From assembly GCA_964519245.1 (NCBI GenBank), contig CAZFLK010000005.1, positions 1 through 64,000 on the forward strand: DNA of 64,000 nucleotides, read 5' to 3'. The DNA comes from JAYPEY01 sp964519245. GTDB taxonomy: Bacteria; Verrucomicrobiota; Verrucomicrobiia; Limisphaerales; JAYPEY01. Both the position numbers and the translations under genes were made by a program. The notes below the pieces were generated by a model, which did no database searches, was not told the DNA's origin, and worked only from the letters and a program-made list of their open reading frames with translations. Every line of letters starts with the position of its first letter. Position 1 is the first letter of the stretch. Positions 1-9,283 of the stretch are shown piece by piece.

Positions 1-2151
1 TTCACGCTCAACCGCATCACGCTGTTCGCGCTGATCTTCAGCATCGGCATCCTGGTCGACGACGCGATCGTCGTGGTCGAGAACGTGGTGCGGCATTTCC
101 GCTTGCCGGACAGCCGGGGCAAGAGCTGGTCGACCATCGCGGTGGAGGCGGTGAGCGAGGTGGGGAACCCCACCATCCTGGCGACCTTTGCCGTGATCTT
201 TGCCGTGCTGCCGATGGCCTTTGTCGGCGGTCTGATGGGTCCCTACATGCGCCCGATTCCGATCGGCGCCAGCGCCGCCATGGCCTTTTCCCTGGCCATC
301 GCCTTCATCGTCACACCCTGGGCCGCCGTCCGCATCCTGCGTTGGGGAGGGAAATACCGAACCACGGAATCGGAATCCAAGCCGAAGGAAAGCAAAGAGA
401 CTTCGAAAGCGGCTGCCTCCCACACCCCCACACCCTCATCCTCCCACACCCCGGCCCCCGCCTCCGCCCACGAAGAAGACTTCTTCACACGATTCTACCG
501 TCGGATCATGGGCCCGTTGCTTCACAGCGTCGTCTGGCGATGGGTGTTCCTCCTCGGGATCACGACCCTGCTGCTCGCCGCGATGGGCACGGTTGTTGGC
601 GGTTGGGTGAAGGTCAAGATGCTGCCTTTCGACAACAAGAGCGAGTTCCAGATCATCCTCAACATGCCCGAAGGCAGCGCGCTGGAGCGAACGGCCCAGG
701 CCGCGCGCGAGATCGCCGCCGCCGTGCGCGAAGAACCCGAGGTCACCGATTATCAGGTCTACGTCGGCGCGGCCTCCCCCTTCAACTTCAACGGCCTCGT
801 GCGTCACTATTTCCTGCGCAAAGGCGCGAACGTCGCCGACATCCAGGTCAACCTCGCGCCCAAGCATGAACGGTCCGCGCAGAGTCACGACATCGCCAAG
901 CGCATACGGCCGCGGGTTGCGGAGATTGCCAAGAAGTTCGATGCGCGCATCGCCGTCGCCGAAGTCCCGCCCGGGCCGCCCGTCCTGCAGACCCTGGTCG
1001 CCGAGATCTACGGGCCGGATGAGGAAGCGCGTAGGAAACTGGCCGACCGCGTGATCGAGGTCTTCAAGAACACGGAAGGCGTCGTTGATGTGGACTGGTA
1101 TACCGAGGCGGATCAGCCGAAGACGAAGTTCATGTTCGACACGGAGAAGGCCGCGTTGCACGGCATCAGCGCCGAGACGGTGGCGCGCACCTTGCGCATT
1201 GCGGTGCAGGGCGCATCCCTCGACCTGATGCACCGGCCGACCGAGAAGGAGGACATCGACATTGTCCTGGAACTCCCGCGCGCCATGCGCTCCACCCCGG
1301 AGGAACTGCTTGGGCTGCGCGTCCGTTCCGGCGACGCCAATGCGCTGCCCGAACCCGGCCCCGGCGGACGCCCCCAGGCCCCGCCGCTCGTGCCCCTGCG
1401 CGAACTCGTTCGCGTGTATGAAACCGTCGCCGACAAGTCGATCTATCACAAGAACCTCATGCCGGTGACCTACGTGATCGGCGATGTGGCGGGGGCGATC
1501 GAGAGCCCGGCCTATGCGATCTTCAAAATGAACAAGGCCTTGGCGGAGATCGACGCCACGGAGTTCGGCGGAACCTCGGCAAACCTGAAGATCCACAACG
1601 CCTCCATGCCCTTCACCGACAACGAGCCGTCAATGAAATGGGACGGCGAATGGCACATCACCTTGGAGGTGTTTCGCGACATGGGCATTGCCTTCGGCGT
1701 GGTCTGCATCCTGATCTACATCCTGATGGTCGGCTGGTTTCGCTCGTTCATGACGCCGATGGTTGTGATGGCCGCGATACCGTTCTCCCTGGTCGGCATC
1801 CTCCCGGCGCACGGCGCGATGGGCGCCTTCTTCACGGCGACTTCCATGATCGGCTTTATGGCCGGCGCGGGGATTGTCGTGCGCAACTCGATCATCCTCG
1901 TCGATTTCATCGAATTGCGCCTGCGCGAAGGCATGCCGCTGGACGAGGCCGTGGTTGACGCGGGCGCCGTGCGTTTTCGTCCGATGCTGCTGACCGCCAT
2001 GGCGGTGGTGGTGGGCGCCGGTGTGATTCTGGCCGATCCGATCTTCCAGGGCCTGGCCATCGCGCTGATGGCGGGTGAGATCGCCTCCCTCTTCATCAGC
2101 CGCATGGCCGTGCCGGTGTTGTACTTCACGGCCTGGAAGAAGCGGGTGTGA
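1..2151 (+). CDS. RND-family efflux permease, C-terminal part (5' end outside window)
   Basis: This is an inner-membrane proton-driven pump of the AcrB/MdtB/CusA superfamily. The reading frame is open from base 1, and the first residues include the RND TM4 signature LVDDAIVVVEN, so the start lies upstream of the window. Visible parts are the TM4-TM6 block, a cytoplasmic loop, the second periplasmic pore and docking region, and the final TM8-TM12 block ending FISRMAVPVLYF. The loop at about 360-480 is unusually long and made of low-complexity Ser/Thr/Pro/Lys/Glu residues. The substrate cannot be told from this fragment. No adaptor or outer-membrane channel follows, so partners, if any, should lie upstream. 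The family call is firm and the substrate is unknown. Confidence 0.93.
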   Translation, partial: FTLNRITLFALIFSIGILVDDAIVVVENVVRHFRLPDSRGKSWSTIAVEAVSEVGNPTILATFAVIFAVLPMAFVGGLMGPYMRPIPIGASAAMAFSLAIAFIVTPWAAVRILRWGGKYRTTESESKPKESKETSKAAASHTPTPSSSHTPAPASAHEEDFFTRFYRRIMGPLLHSVVWRWVFLLGITTLLLAAMGTVVGGWVKVKMLPFDNKSEFQIILNMPEGSALERTAQAAREIAAAVREEPEVTDYQVYVGAASPFNFNGLVRHYFLRKGANVADIQVNLAPKHERSAQSHDIAKRIRPRVAEIAKKFDARIAVAEVPPGPPVLQTLVAEIYGPDEEARRKLADRVIEVFKNTEGVVDVDWYTEADQPKTKFMFDTEKAALHGISAETVARTLRIAVQGASLDLMHRPTEKEDIDIVLELPRAMRSTPEELLGLRVRSGDANALPEPGPGGRPQAPPLVPLRELVRVYETVADKSIYHKNLMPVTYVIGDVAGAIESPAYAIFKMNKALAEIDATEFGGTSANLKIHNASMPFTDNEPSMKWDGEWHITLEVFRDMGIAFGVVCILIYILMVGWFRSFMTPMVVMAAIPFSLVGILPAHGAMGAFFTATSMIGFMAGAGIVVRNSIILVDFIELRLREGMPLDEAVVDAGAVRFRPMLLTAMAVVVGAGVILADPIFQGLAIALMAGEIASLFISRMAVPVLYFTAWKKRV

Positions 2152-2187
2152 TCGTTCAAGCCTCGCGCATATCCTTGCCTCCACTAC

Positions 2188-2240
2188 GCCGCTGGCACCC
2201 CTTCGGGGTTTTGATCAGGGCTCGACGGAGTCTCTCCCGG
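2188..2240 (+). repeat. Dispersed repeat A, copy 1 (inverted relative to 8398-8450)
   Basis: The core at 2213-2233 is identical over 21 bases to the reverse complement of 8407-8427, and the flanks (a CCCC-TTC-GGGG hairpin) are similar. The two copies bracket the 1940-residue gene in opposite orientations. The function is unknown. Confidence 0.75.
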
Positions 2241-2270
2241 GCAAACCAGAGATCCTGGGAGTTTTGCTCC

Positions 2271-2470
2271 GGGCTGAAGGCCCGGCCGCGCAGAGGGCAG
2301 GCCTTCAGGCCTGTCATCACGGGCAGCGGATCGAATGCGCCCTGAAAGGTCGCGTGCACCTGTCAGAACAGGAATACCGCGCGCGACCTTTCAGGCCGCC
2401 GACTTCAGGTCATCGCGATACCCGGGGCTCGAAGCCCCGGGCTTTGTGCGGTCGGGCCTTCAGCCCGGAC
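2271..2470 (+). repeat. Composite hairpin repeat B, copy 1
   Basis: This is a run of short inverted repeats. It starts with a GGGCTGAAGGCCC arm paired with an AGGCCTTCAGGCCT arm (2271-2314). A segment with GCGCGACCTTTCAGGCCG follows near 2380-2400, and then a GGGCTCGAAGCCC arm with CTTTGTGCGG and GGCCTTCAGCCC (about 2425-2470). The same modules occur in the same order at 28076-28265. It is intergenic and has no coding content that I believe. Confidence 0.75.
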
Positions 2471-2561
2471 GATTGTTCATCCGACTTTCAACCACACTCC
2501 GCCGCTCCATGAGCCCGCCATTTCAGTTGCGTTCCGTTGAGCCACTTCCCAGACTCCGAGA

Positions 2562-5500
2562 ATGCGGGTTCAACTGTTTCGCGGGCTGCTGGCCTATTGT
2601 CTTTTCGTTTCAAATTCCATCGCGGTCACCCTTCTCCAGGCCGCCGAGGCCAAGGTCTTCCGGGCCGGCGCCTATGCGATGAACGTCAATCCCACGAAGC
2701 TGCCGGTCATCGTCAATGGCGGCTTCCGGGAGAAGTCCACGGACACGATCCTCGATCCCATGCGCGCGCGCTGCCTGGTCATGGACGACGGCAAAGAACG
2801 CATCGCCATCGTGGTCGTGGACAGCTGTATGGTTCCGCGCGACCTGCTGGACGAGGCCAAGGCGCTCGCCAGCAAGGCGACCGGCATTCGCGCGGATCGG
2901 ATGCTGATCTCCTCGACGCACACGCACTCGGCGCCCTCGGCCATGGGCGCCTTGGGCAGCAGCGCCGATCCCAACTACATCAAGGAGCTGCCCGGCATGA
3001 TCTCCGAGGGCATCAAGCGCGCGAACGGCCGTCTGCAACCCGCGCGCGTGGGCTGGGTTGTTGTCGACGCCCCAGAGCACACGAACTGTCGCCGCTGGAT
3101 CCTGCGCTTGGACAAGCTGCGGACCGATCCTTTCGGCGAGCGCACGGTGCGGGCGCACATGCATCCGGGGCACCAGAACCCGGATTTCATCGGACCCAGC
3201 GGACCGGTGGATACGGGGCTTACCCTGCTTTCGCTGCAGACCGCCAAAGGCAAACCGCTGGCGATGTTCGCCAATTTCTCGATGCATTACTACGGCTCGG
3301 GCGCCTTGTCGGCGGACTACTGCGGCGCCTTCTCCGAGGCGTTCGCGAAGCTGATCGACGCCGGCGACGGGGCTTCGGATTTCGTCGCCGCGATGAGCCA
3401 AGGCACCAGCGGCGACCTGCAGTGGATGGATTATTCCCAACCCCGACCCGCCCGCGATGTGCGCGCCTATTCGGCGGAACTGGCGGCCATTGCACGGAAT
3501 GCCTACGCCAAGATCGAACACAAGTCCTGGGCGCCGCTGGCCATGGCCGAGGCGAAGTTGAAACTGCGTCGCCGCGTCGCCGAAGAGAAGCGACTTCAGT
3601 GGGCGCGCAAGGTCGTCGAGGCGATGGGCCCCAACAAACCGGTCACCCAACAACAGATCTATGCGCGGGAACAGATCCTCATCGCCGAGAGTCCGGAGCG
3701 TGAGTTGATCCTGCAGGCGGCGCGCGTCGGTGATCTGGGCCTGACCGCGATCCCCAACGAGGTTTATTCGATCACCGGTCTCAAGCTGAAGGCGCAGAGC
3801 CCGCTGCAGCCGACCATGAACATCGAACTGGCCAATGGCGGCGAAGGCTACATTCCGCCGCCGGAGCAGCATCGCCTCGGCGGCTACACCACCTGGGAGG
3901 CGCGCACCGCTTCTCTGGAAACCAACGCCGAGCCGAAGATTGTTGAAACGCTGCTCACTCTGCTGGAGAAGGTCGCGGACAAACCGCGGAGAGCGATGGT
4001 CGCGCCGGGCGGTGATTTCTCGAAACTGGTCAAACAGGGCAAGGCTCTGGCGTATTGGCGACTGGACGACTTGGCGTTGGATGGACGGAAAGTCCGGGAT
4101 TCGTCCGGGAACGGCAGGGTGGCGAAGCTTGAGGGACTCTATTCGCTGGGCTTGGATGGAACGCCGGGCAAGGGCATGACGGACGGGACGGGAAAGAACC
4201 GCGCCGTGCACCTCGCCGGAGGCCGGTTGAATGCCGGCTTCGAGGGGCTTTCCGACGGCTACATGGTGGAATTCTGGTTCTGGAACGGCGAGTCCGCCAA
4301 GGCGAGGGAAACGGACGCGGTTCTATTGTCGCGCGGTCCGTTGAAGTTGTCGTTGGTTCGCGACGGGAAGACGGCGGATTCCGTATTGGAAATTTCGTTC
4401 GGCGATCAGCCCAATGCGCGAAAGCGGGGTCGTATGGCGGCGCCCTTGAAACAGTGGCGATTCATCAGCTTCATGCATCACCGGAACGGAGATGTGAGCG
4501 TCATGTTTGGCGCAAGCGTTCGCGAAGGCGAAGCCTTGGTTTTGGAATCCTCGGTCATTGACTGGGCTCAAGTGAAGGGGAAGCCCATTCTCATCGGCGG
4601 CAATGCAACAGGCTCCGCGGGATTTGAAGGGAAGATCGATGAGGTTGCGGTATTCCAAGGCAAGAAAGGAAACAACACATCCGAAAGGTTGGCGGCCTCG
4701 GGCTACGACGAATGGCGGGAGGCGAAACGCCTCGCCGCGCGCAAGGCCGCCGAGGCGCGCGCAATGCAATTGGCGGGGCCGAAGTTCGATGCCGGTTACG
4801 CAAAGGCGGTCGCCGCCTTGAAGCCGAAAGTGCATTGGTCGTTTGAAGGGACGAGGGACGAGGGGCGAGAGGCGAGGGGCCTTGTAGTTGAAGGCGGGGT
4901 GGACTTGAACAAGGCGGCCGACGCCAAGGCAAACCTGGCCGCCGGATTTCGCGGAGGTCGGGTGAAGGCGAATCTCAAGTCGCTGCCGGGGGATTACAGC
5001 GTCAGCGTCTGGTTCCGTAATGAACAGCCGAACAACTCCCGCGCGGTGACCGGTTACTTCTTCTCCCGAGGCCCGAACGGCGATCCGACCTGCCCCGGCG
5101 ATCACCTCGGCATCGGCGGGACATATCGCGAACAGTTAACTGGAAAGTTAATCCTTTTCAACGGCAACAAACTGGACCAGGTCGTTGCGGGAAGGACGAC
5201 GATTCAACGGGGAACCTGGAATCACGCGGTCATGGTCCGCCAGGGAGGAAATATAACAGTTTGGTTAAATGGTGGCAAAAAGCCTGAAATTGACACGGAA
5301 TTGCCCCGTTCGATTGATGCGTCCACGACCGAGATCTTCTTCGGCGGGCGCAATGACAACTTCGCCAACCTCAACGGCTTCCTCGATGAGGCGGTGGTGT
5401 TTGACCGGGCATTGAGCGCGGAAGAGGCGGCGAGGTTGTATGCGGCGGCGGGCGTGAAGGCTCGGACGCCGGCCCGGGAGAATCCCGCGACAGCGGGACC

Positions 5501-8384
5501 CACCATCGTTCCGCTGGACTCGCAGCCGCTGTCACCGGAGGCGGGATTGCAGAAGATTCGTGTGCCGGAGGGCTTCGTCGCCGAACTGGTGGCGGCCGAA
5601 CCGCTCGTGTTGGACCCGGTGGCCATCGATTGGGGGATGGACGGCCGCCTGTGGGTCGTCGAAATGGCGGATTATCCGAACGGGATGGACGACAAGGGCA
5701 AGCCCGGCGGGCGCGTGCGGGTGTTGAGCGACAAGGATGGCGACGGTCGTTACGACGAGGCAACGCTGTTTCTCGACGGCCTGAACTTCCCCACCGGCGT
5801 CATGGCCTGGAAGAAGGGGGCCTTGATCACGGCCGCGCCAAAGATCATCTACGCCGAGGACTCCGACGGCGACGGGAAGGCCGATTCCCAGAAGACGATG
5901 TATGAGGGGTTTTTCGAAGGGAACCAGCAACTGCGAGTGAACGGACTGCGCTGGGGGTTGGACAACTGGATCTACTGCGCCAGTGGCAGCCATCGGCCGG
6001 GCTATGGCGGCAAGGTGATGATCCGCTCACACAACGGAAAGTCCTACGAGGTCGGCAGTCGCGACTTCAAGATCCGGCCTGAGACCGGCGAGCTCATTCC
6101 CCTTTCCGGGCCCTCGCAATATGGCCGTGACCTTGACGACTGGGGCAACTGGTTCGGCGAGCAGAACAGTTATCCGATCTGGCATTACGTGATCGAAGAT
6201 CACTACCTGCAGCGGAATTCGGACGCGGCCTACGAGTCGCCAAAGAAGAACCTGACGTCGGGCAACCCCAAGGTCTACCCCGCCAAGGCGCCGCAGAAGC
6301 GCTTTCACAGCTTCACCCAGTCCGGCCGCTACACCTCGGCCTGTTCGGCGATGGCGTATCGGGACGAGTTGTTGTTTCCCCGCGATGAGAAGACCCACGC
6401 TTTCACCTGCGAACCCTTCCACAACCTGGTGCAGCATCACGTGCTCACCGAGGACGGCGTCAGCTTCAAGCTCAGCCGCGATCCTTCGGAAGGAGAGATC
6501 GATTTTTTTGCGTCGAGTGATCGTTGGTGCCGCCCGGTGCAGGCGCGCACGGGGCCGGATGGCGCGCTCTGGGTCGTGGACATGTATCGCTACATGATCG
6601 AGCACCCGCAGTGGCTGCCGCCTAATGGAAAAGAGGAGCTCCGGCCGCACTACCGCGAAGGCGAGGACAAGGGACGGATCTATCGCGTGTATCGGAAGGA
6701 CGCAGGGCCGCGTCGGATTCCCGATCTGACTGGGAAATCTCCGACTGAACTGGTTGCTCAATTGGGCAGTCCCAACGGTCACCTGCGCGATCTGGCGCAG
6801 CGGGCGTTGGTGGACCTCGGAAAGCTTGGAGTCCGGCATGCGGCCGTGCAGGAAGCCGGCCGCGCGCTGTGGAAAGTTTCAAGTTCCAGCGACAACGCGC
6901 TGGCCCGGTTGCATGCCTTATGTGCAGTGGAAGGGATCGGGCTGTTCGGCCCTCCGACGGCGACGCACGCTCTGAATGACCCGCATCCCGGATTGCGCCG
7001 CATGGCCTTGAGGCTCATGGAGACGCTGGATGGATCCGACGTCGGCCAAGCTTTGAACGAAGCCTTGGACGCCCTGGGCAAAGATCCTTCACCCGCCGTC
7101 CGGTTGCAACTCGCGTTGACGCTGGGCGGGCTTGAATGGACGATCCTCAGGGAGGCTCCGCTCGAACTACTGCGTCGTTCCGCACAGGACGCCTATCTGC
7201 GCTCGGCATTGCTGAGTTCCACCGGGTCGAGCCTGGACCGGGTCATTGAGAACGTATTGAAGTTGGGCGGGGCCGAGCATCCCATTTTCCCCGGGCTGCT
7301 GGAGGCCGCGATTCGATCGGAGAACCTCCACCTCTTGCTGGTGGAGCTTGCGAGTCATCCGGGAATGCGGACGAGAAATCGTCGGCTCGATATCCTCGTC
7401 GGTTGGTTGGAATCGTTGAATCGACGATCGCTGACTCTGTCCCAGTTGGCGGGCAAAGGGGCGCGTTTTGCGAACGCGGTAAAGTTGGTTCGGGATACGA
7501 TTGACGATGCGCGCGAGCTTGCCGTCGATCCAACCGGCGACGCGAGCGTCCGGGTTTCTTCAACCCGCTTGCTGGGCAGGACGAACGATCAACGCGATGC
7601 CGACCTGAAGGCGCTGAAGGCGCTGTTGGATGTGCGGGAACCCGACAGGATCCGCGCGGCTGCGATCGATGCCTTGGTCCAAGGATGGAACGCAGAAGCG
7701 GTCAGTATCGTCGCCGGGACATGGAGTTCCCTGCCGCCCTCCGCGCGGGCCAAGGCGGTCTCGACCTTCCTCTCCCGGGACACGGTTGCCGGCGCGTTGC
7801 TGAGCGCCATCGAAGCCGGTCGCGTTTCCGCATCCGACCTGACCGCCGACCAGCGGCAGCGCTTGACGAAGCACAAGAACAAGGCGCTCCGTGCGCGCGC
7901 CGCCAAGGTCTTGAAAGGTTCGGTAGACCCGGATCGTCGCAAGGTCGTGGACGCCTTCCGGCCGGCGTTGAAGCTGAAGGGCGATGTCGCCAAGGGACGT
8001 GACGTCTTCGCCCGTCTTTGCGCCGTCTGCCATCAACCGCCGCAGGGCGATCCGATCGGGCCGGACCTGCGCTCCATTACCGACAAGTCGCCCGAGGGGC
8101 TGCTGGTCGCGATCCTCGACCCGAACCAGTCCAGCGACCCGCGCTACAACGCCTACAACATCGACCTCAAGGACGACACGTCGTTGAGCGGGCGCGTCCT
8201 GAGCGAAAGCGGGGCCAGCCTGACCATTGCGACGGCGGACGGGAAGCAGCACGTCATCCTGCGCGACCAGATCGCCTCTTTCTCGGGCGGGCGCCTTTCC
8301 CTGATGCCGGAAGGATTGGAACAAGGTCTGTCGCAGCAGGCCTTGGCGGATTTGATCGTCTTCGTGCGCGAAGGATTGAAGTAA
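2562..8384 (+). CDS. Giant secreted ceramidase-like / LamG / PVC-type dehydrogenase / cytochrome c fusion
   Basis: The protein has 1940 residues with a signal peptide at about 1-28. Residues 30-477 resemble neutral/alkaline non-lysosomal ceramidase (STHTHSAP motif). Two LamG/concanavalin-like beta-sandwich regions follow (about 490-690 and 750-970). Residues 985-1380 match the PVC-type membrane-bound dehydrogenase beta-propeller (PEGFVAELVAAEPLVLDP, then Asp-rich DKDGDGRYDEA and DSDGDGKAD loops). HEAT-like helices cover about 1390-1780. The C-terminus is the PVC haem-binding domain with CAVCH (Cys1820, Cys1823, His1824). It should be periplasmic or extracellular and may pair hydrolysis of an amide or lipid substrate with oxidation. 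The ceramidase assignment rests on family resemblance, and the real substrate is unknown. The ATG at 2562 is chosen because the signal peptide starts there. Confidence 0.85.
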   Translation: MRVQLFRGLLAYCLFVSNSIAVTLLQAAEAKVFRAGAYAMNVNPTKLPVIVNGGFREKSTDTILDPMRARCLVMDDGKERIAIVVVDSCMVPRDLLDEAKALASKATGIRADRMLISSTHTHSAPSAMGALGSSADPNYIKELPGMISEGIKRANGRLQPARVGWVVVDAPEHTNCRRWILRLDKLRTDPFGERTVRAHMHPGHQNPDFIGPSGPVDTGLTLLSLQTAKGKPLAMFANFSMHYYGSGALSADYCGAFSEAFAKLIDAGDGASDFVAAMSQGTSGDLQWMDYSQPRPARDVRAYSAELAAIARNAYAKIEHKSWAPLAMAEAKLKLRRRVAEEKRLQWARKVVEAMGPNKPVTQQQIYAREQILIAESPERELILQAARVGDLGLTAIPNEVYSITGLKLKAQSPLQPTMNIELANGGEGYIPPPEQHRLGGYTTWEARTASLETNAEPKIVETLLTLLEKVADKPRRAMVAPGGDFSKLVKQGKALAYWRLDDLALDGRKVRDSSGNGRVAKLEGLYSLGLDGTPGKGMTDGTGKNRAVHLAGGRLNAGFEGLSDGYMVEFWFWNGESAKARETDAVLLSRGPLKLSLVRDGKTADSVLEISFGDQPNARKRGRMAAPLKQWRFISFMHHRNGDVSVMFGASVREGEALVLESSVIDWAQVKGKPILIGGNATGSAGFEGKIDEVAVFQGKKGNNTSERLAASGYDEWREAKRLAARKAAEARAMQLAGPKFDAGYAKAVAALKPKVHWSFEGTRDEGREARGLVVEGGVDLNKAADAKANLAAGFRGGRVKANLKSLPGDYSVSVWFRNEQPNNSRAVTGYFFSRGPNGDPTCPGDHLGIGGTYREQLTGKLILFNGNKLDQVVAGRTTIQRGTWNHAVMVRQGGNITVWLNGGKKPEIDTELPRSIDASTTEIFFGGRNDNFANLNGFLDEAVVFDRALSAEEAARLYAAAGVKARTPARENPATAGPTIVPLDSQPLSPEAGLQKIRVPEGFVAELVAAEPLVLDPVAIDWGMDGRLWVVEMADYPNGMDDKGKPGGRVRVLSDKDGDGRYDEATLFLDGLNFPTGVMAWKKGALITAAPKIIYAEDSDGDGKADSQKTMYEGFFEGNQQLRVNGLRWGLDNWIYCASGSHRPGYGGKVMIRSHNGKSYEVGSRDFKIRPETGELIPLSGPSQYGRDLDDWGNWFGEQNSYPIWHYVIEDHYLQRNSDAAYESPKKNLTSGNPKVYPAKAPQKRFHSFTQSGRYTSACSAMAYRDELLFPRDEKTHAFTCEPFHNLVQHHVLTEDGVSFKLSRDPSEGEIDFFASSDRWCRPVQARTGPDGALWVVDMYRYMIEHPQWLPPNGKEELRPHYREGEDKGRIYRVYRKDAGPRRIPDLTGKSPTELVAQLGSPNGHLRDLAQRALVDLGKLGVRHAAVQEAGRALWKVSSSSDNALARLHALCAVEGIGLFGPPTATHALNDPHPGLRRMALRLMETLDGSDVGQALNEALDALGKDPSPAVRLQLALTLGGLEWTILREAPLELLRRSAQDAYLRSALLSSTGSSLDRVIENVLKLGGAEHPIFPGLLEAAIRSENLHLLLVELASHPGMRTRNRRLDILVGWLESLNRRSLTLSQLAGKGARFANAVKLVRDTIDDARELAVDPTGDASVRVSSTRLLGRTNDQRDADLKALKALLDVREPDRIRAAAIDALVQGWNAEAVSIVAGTWSSLPPSARAKAVSTFLSRDTVAGALLSAIEAGRVSASDLTADQRQRLTKHKNKALRARAAKVLKGSVDPDRRKVVDAFRPALKLKGDVAKGRDVFARLCAVCHQPPQGDPIGPDLRSITDKSPEGLLVAILDPNQSSDPRYNAYNIDLKDDTSLSGRVLSESGASLTIATADGKQHVILRDQIASFSGGRLSLMPEGLEQGLSQQALADLIVFVREGLK

Positions 8385-8397
8385 GGGGGCAAAAGCC

Positions 8398-8450
8398 GGT
8401 GGGGCGAGACTCCGTCGAGCCCTGATCCAAGCCCCGGAGGAGCGGAAGAG
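8398..8450 (-). repeat. Dispersed repeat A, copy 2 (inverted)
   Basis: Bases 8407-8427 are the exact reverse complement of 2213-2233. The repeat lies just after the stop of the fusion gene, in the spacer between two convergent genes, so its hairpin might act as a bidirectional end signal. There is no T-run to support a classical terminator. Confidence 0.7.
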
Positions 8451-8597
8451 ACCTTGGTCGGGAGCGCGGCAAGGCGCCGGCGTCCTGGTCTGCCGCGCGC
8501 GAATCCAATTCCCAAGTTCCCGCTGCGGGCCCCGAAGATGGGACCCAATCGCGCTCCACCCAGGCAAAACTGCGTCCGCCTGAAACGGAACGCCGGT

Positions 8598-9269
8598 TCA
8601 GATCTGGTGATCGCCGCCGAGATTCGCCGCATGGCGGATGTCGCGCCCCTCATAGAGGAAGACGACTTCCTCGGCGATGTTCTTGGCGTGGTCGGCGATG
8701 CGTTCGAGGCTCTTGGAAATCGTCATGAGATGGAGGCAACGGGAGATGTTCTTTGGATCCTCGACCATGTATCCGGCAAGTTCCCGTTGCATCTGCTTGT
8801 TCAGGGCGTCGATCTCCTTGTCCCGCGGCACGATGCCTTTGGCCTTGTCCGCGTCGGCGGTCACGAAGGCGTCCAGCGCGTCGTCCAGCATGTCGATGGC
8901 CATGGCGGTCATTCGGGGGATGTCGATGTAGTCCTTCAGTTGGGGTTCCTTGCCCAGTTCGATGGATCGGCGGGCGATGGTGACGGATTCATCGCCCACG
9001 CGTTCGAGATCGTGAGAGGTCTTCAACGCCACGATGATCAGGCGGAGGTCCTTGGCCAGCGGCGCCTTGGAAAGCAGCAGCACGGCCTTCTCATCGACGT
9101 CGATCTCCAGCTGGTCAATGGCGTCGTCCTCCTCCTCGACCTCGCGCGCGAGATCGTCATCGCGTTCCACCAGGGACTTGACGGCCTTGCTGATGACGCT
9201 CTTGGCCGTGGCGGCCATGCGGAGGAGGGTTTCCTTGAGTTCGGCGACTTCTTGTTCGAAATGGGACAT
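8598..9269 (-). CDS. phoU: Phosphate transport regulator PhoU
   Basis: The protein has 223 residues, the normal PhoU length, and consists of two three-helix PhoU domains (about 15-100 and 120-205). Metal-binding E-R-x-x-D motifs are visible in both: LERVGDE in the first and LERIADH in the second. PhoU is a cytoplasmic peripheral protein that links the Pst transporter to the PhoR kinase and keeps the pho regulon off when phosphate is plentiful. It is the last gene of the pst operon, 14 bases after the pstB stop. No phoR or phoB gene is in the window. Confidence 0.95.
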   Translation of the reverse strand: MSHFEQEVAELKETLLRMAATAKSVISKAVKSLVERDDDLAREVEEEDDAIDQLEIDVDEKAVLLLSKAPLAKDLRLIIVALKTSHDLERVGDESVTIARRSIELGKEPQLKDYIDIPRMTAMAIDMLDDALDAFVTADADKAKGIVPRDKEIDALNKQMQRELAGYMVEDPKNISRCLHLMTISKSLERIADHAKNIAEEVVFLYEGRDIRHAANLGGDHQI

Positions 9270-9283
9270 CTTGCAAAAGGGGA

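Larger units (their letters stand above)
2152..2561. other. Non-coding spacer holding two repeat modules
   Basis: These 410 bases lie between the RND gene and the giant fusion gene. They contain one copy of the inverted repeat seen again at 8398-8450 and one copy of the composite GC-rich hairpin module seen again at 28076-28265. Reading frames that cross the spacer are made of repeat-derived, low-complexity peptide and look spurious. I see no convincing promoter or terminator. Confidence 0.6.

Noticed and set aside
2075..2512. A 145-residue open frame overlapping the RND end and the spacer
   Set aside because: It runs out of frame over the end of the pump and then through repeats A and B. 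Similar peptides arise from the second copy at 28.1 kb.
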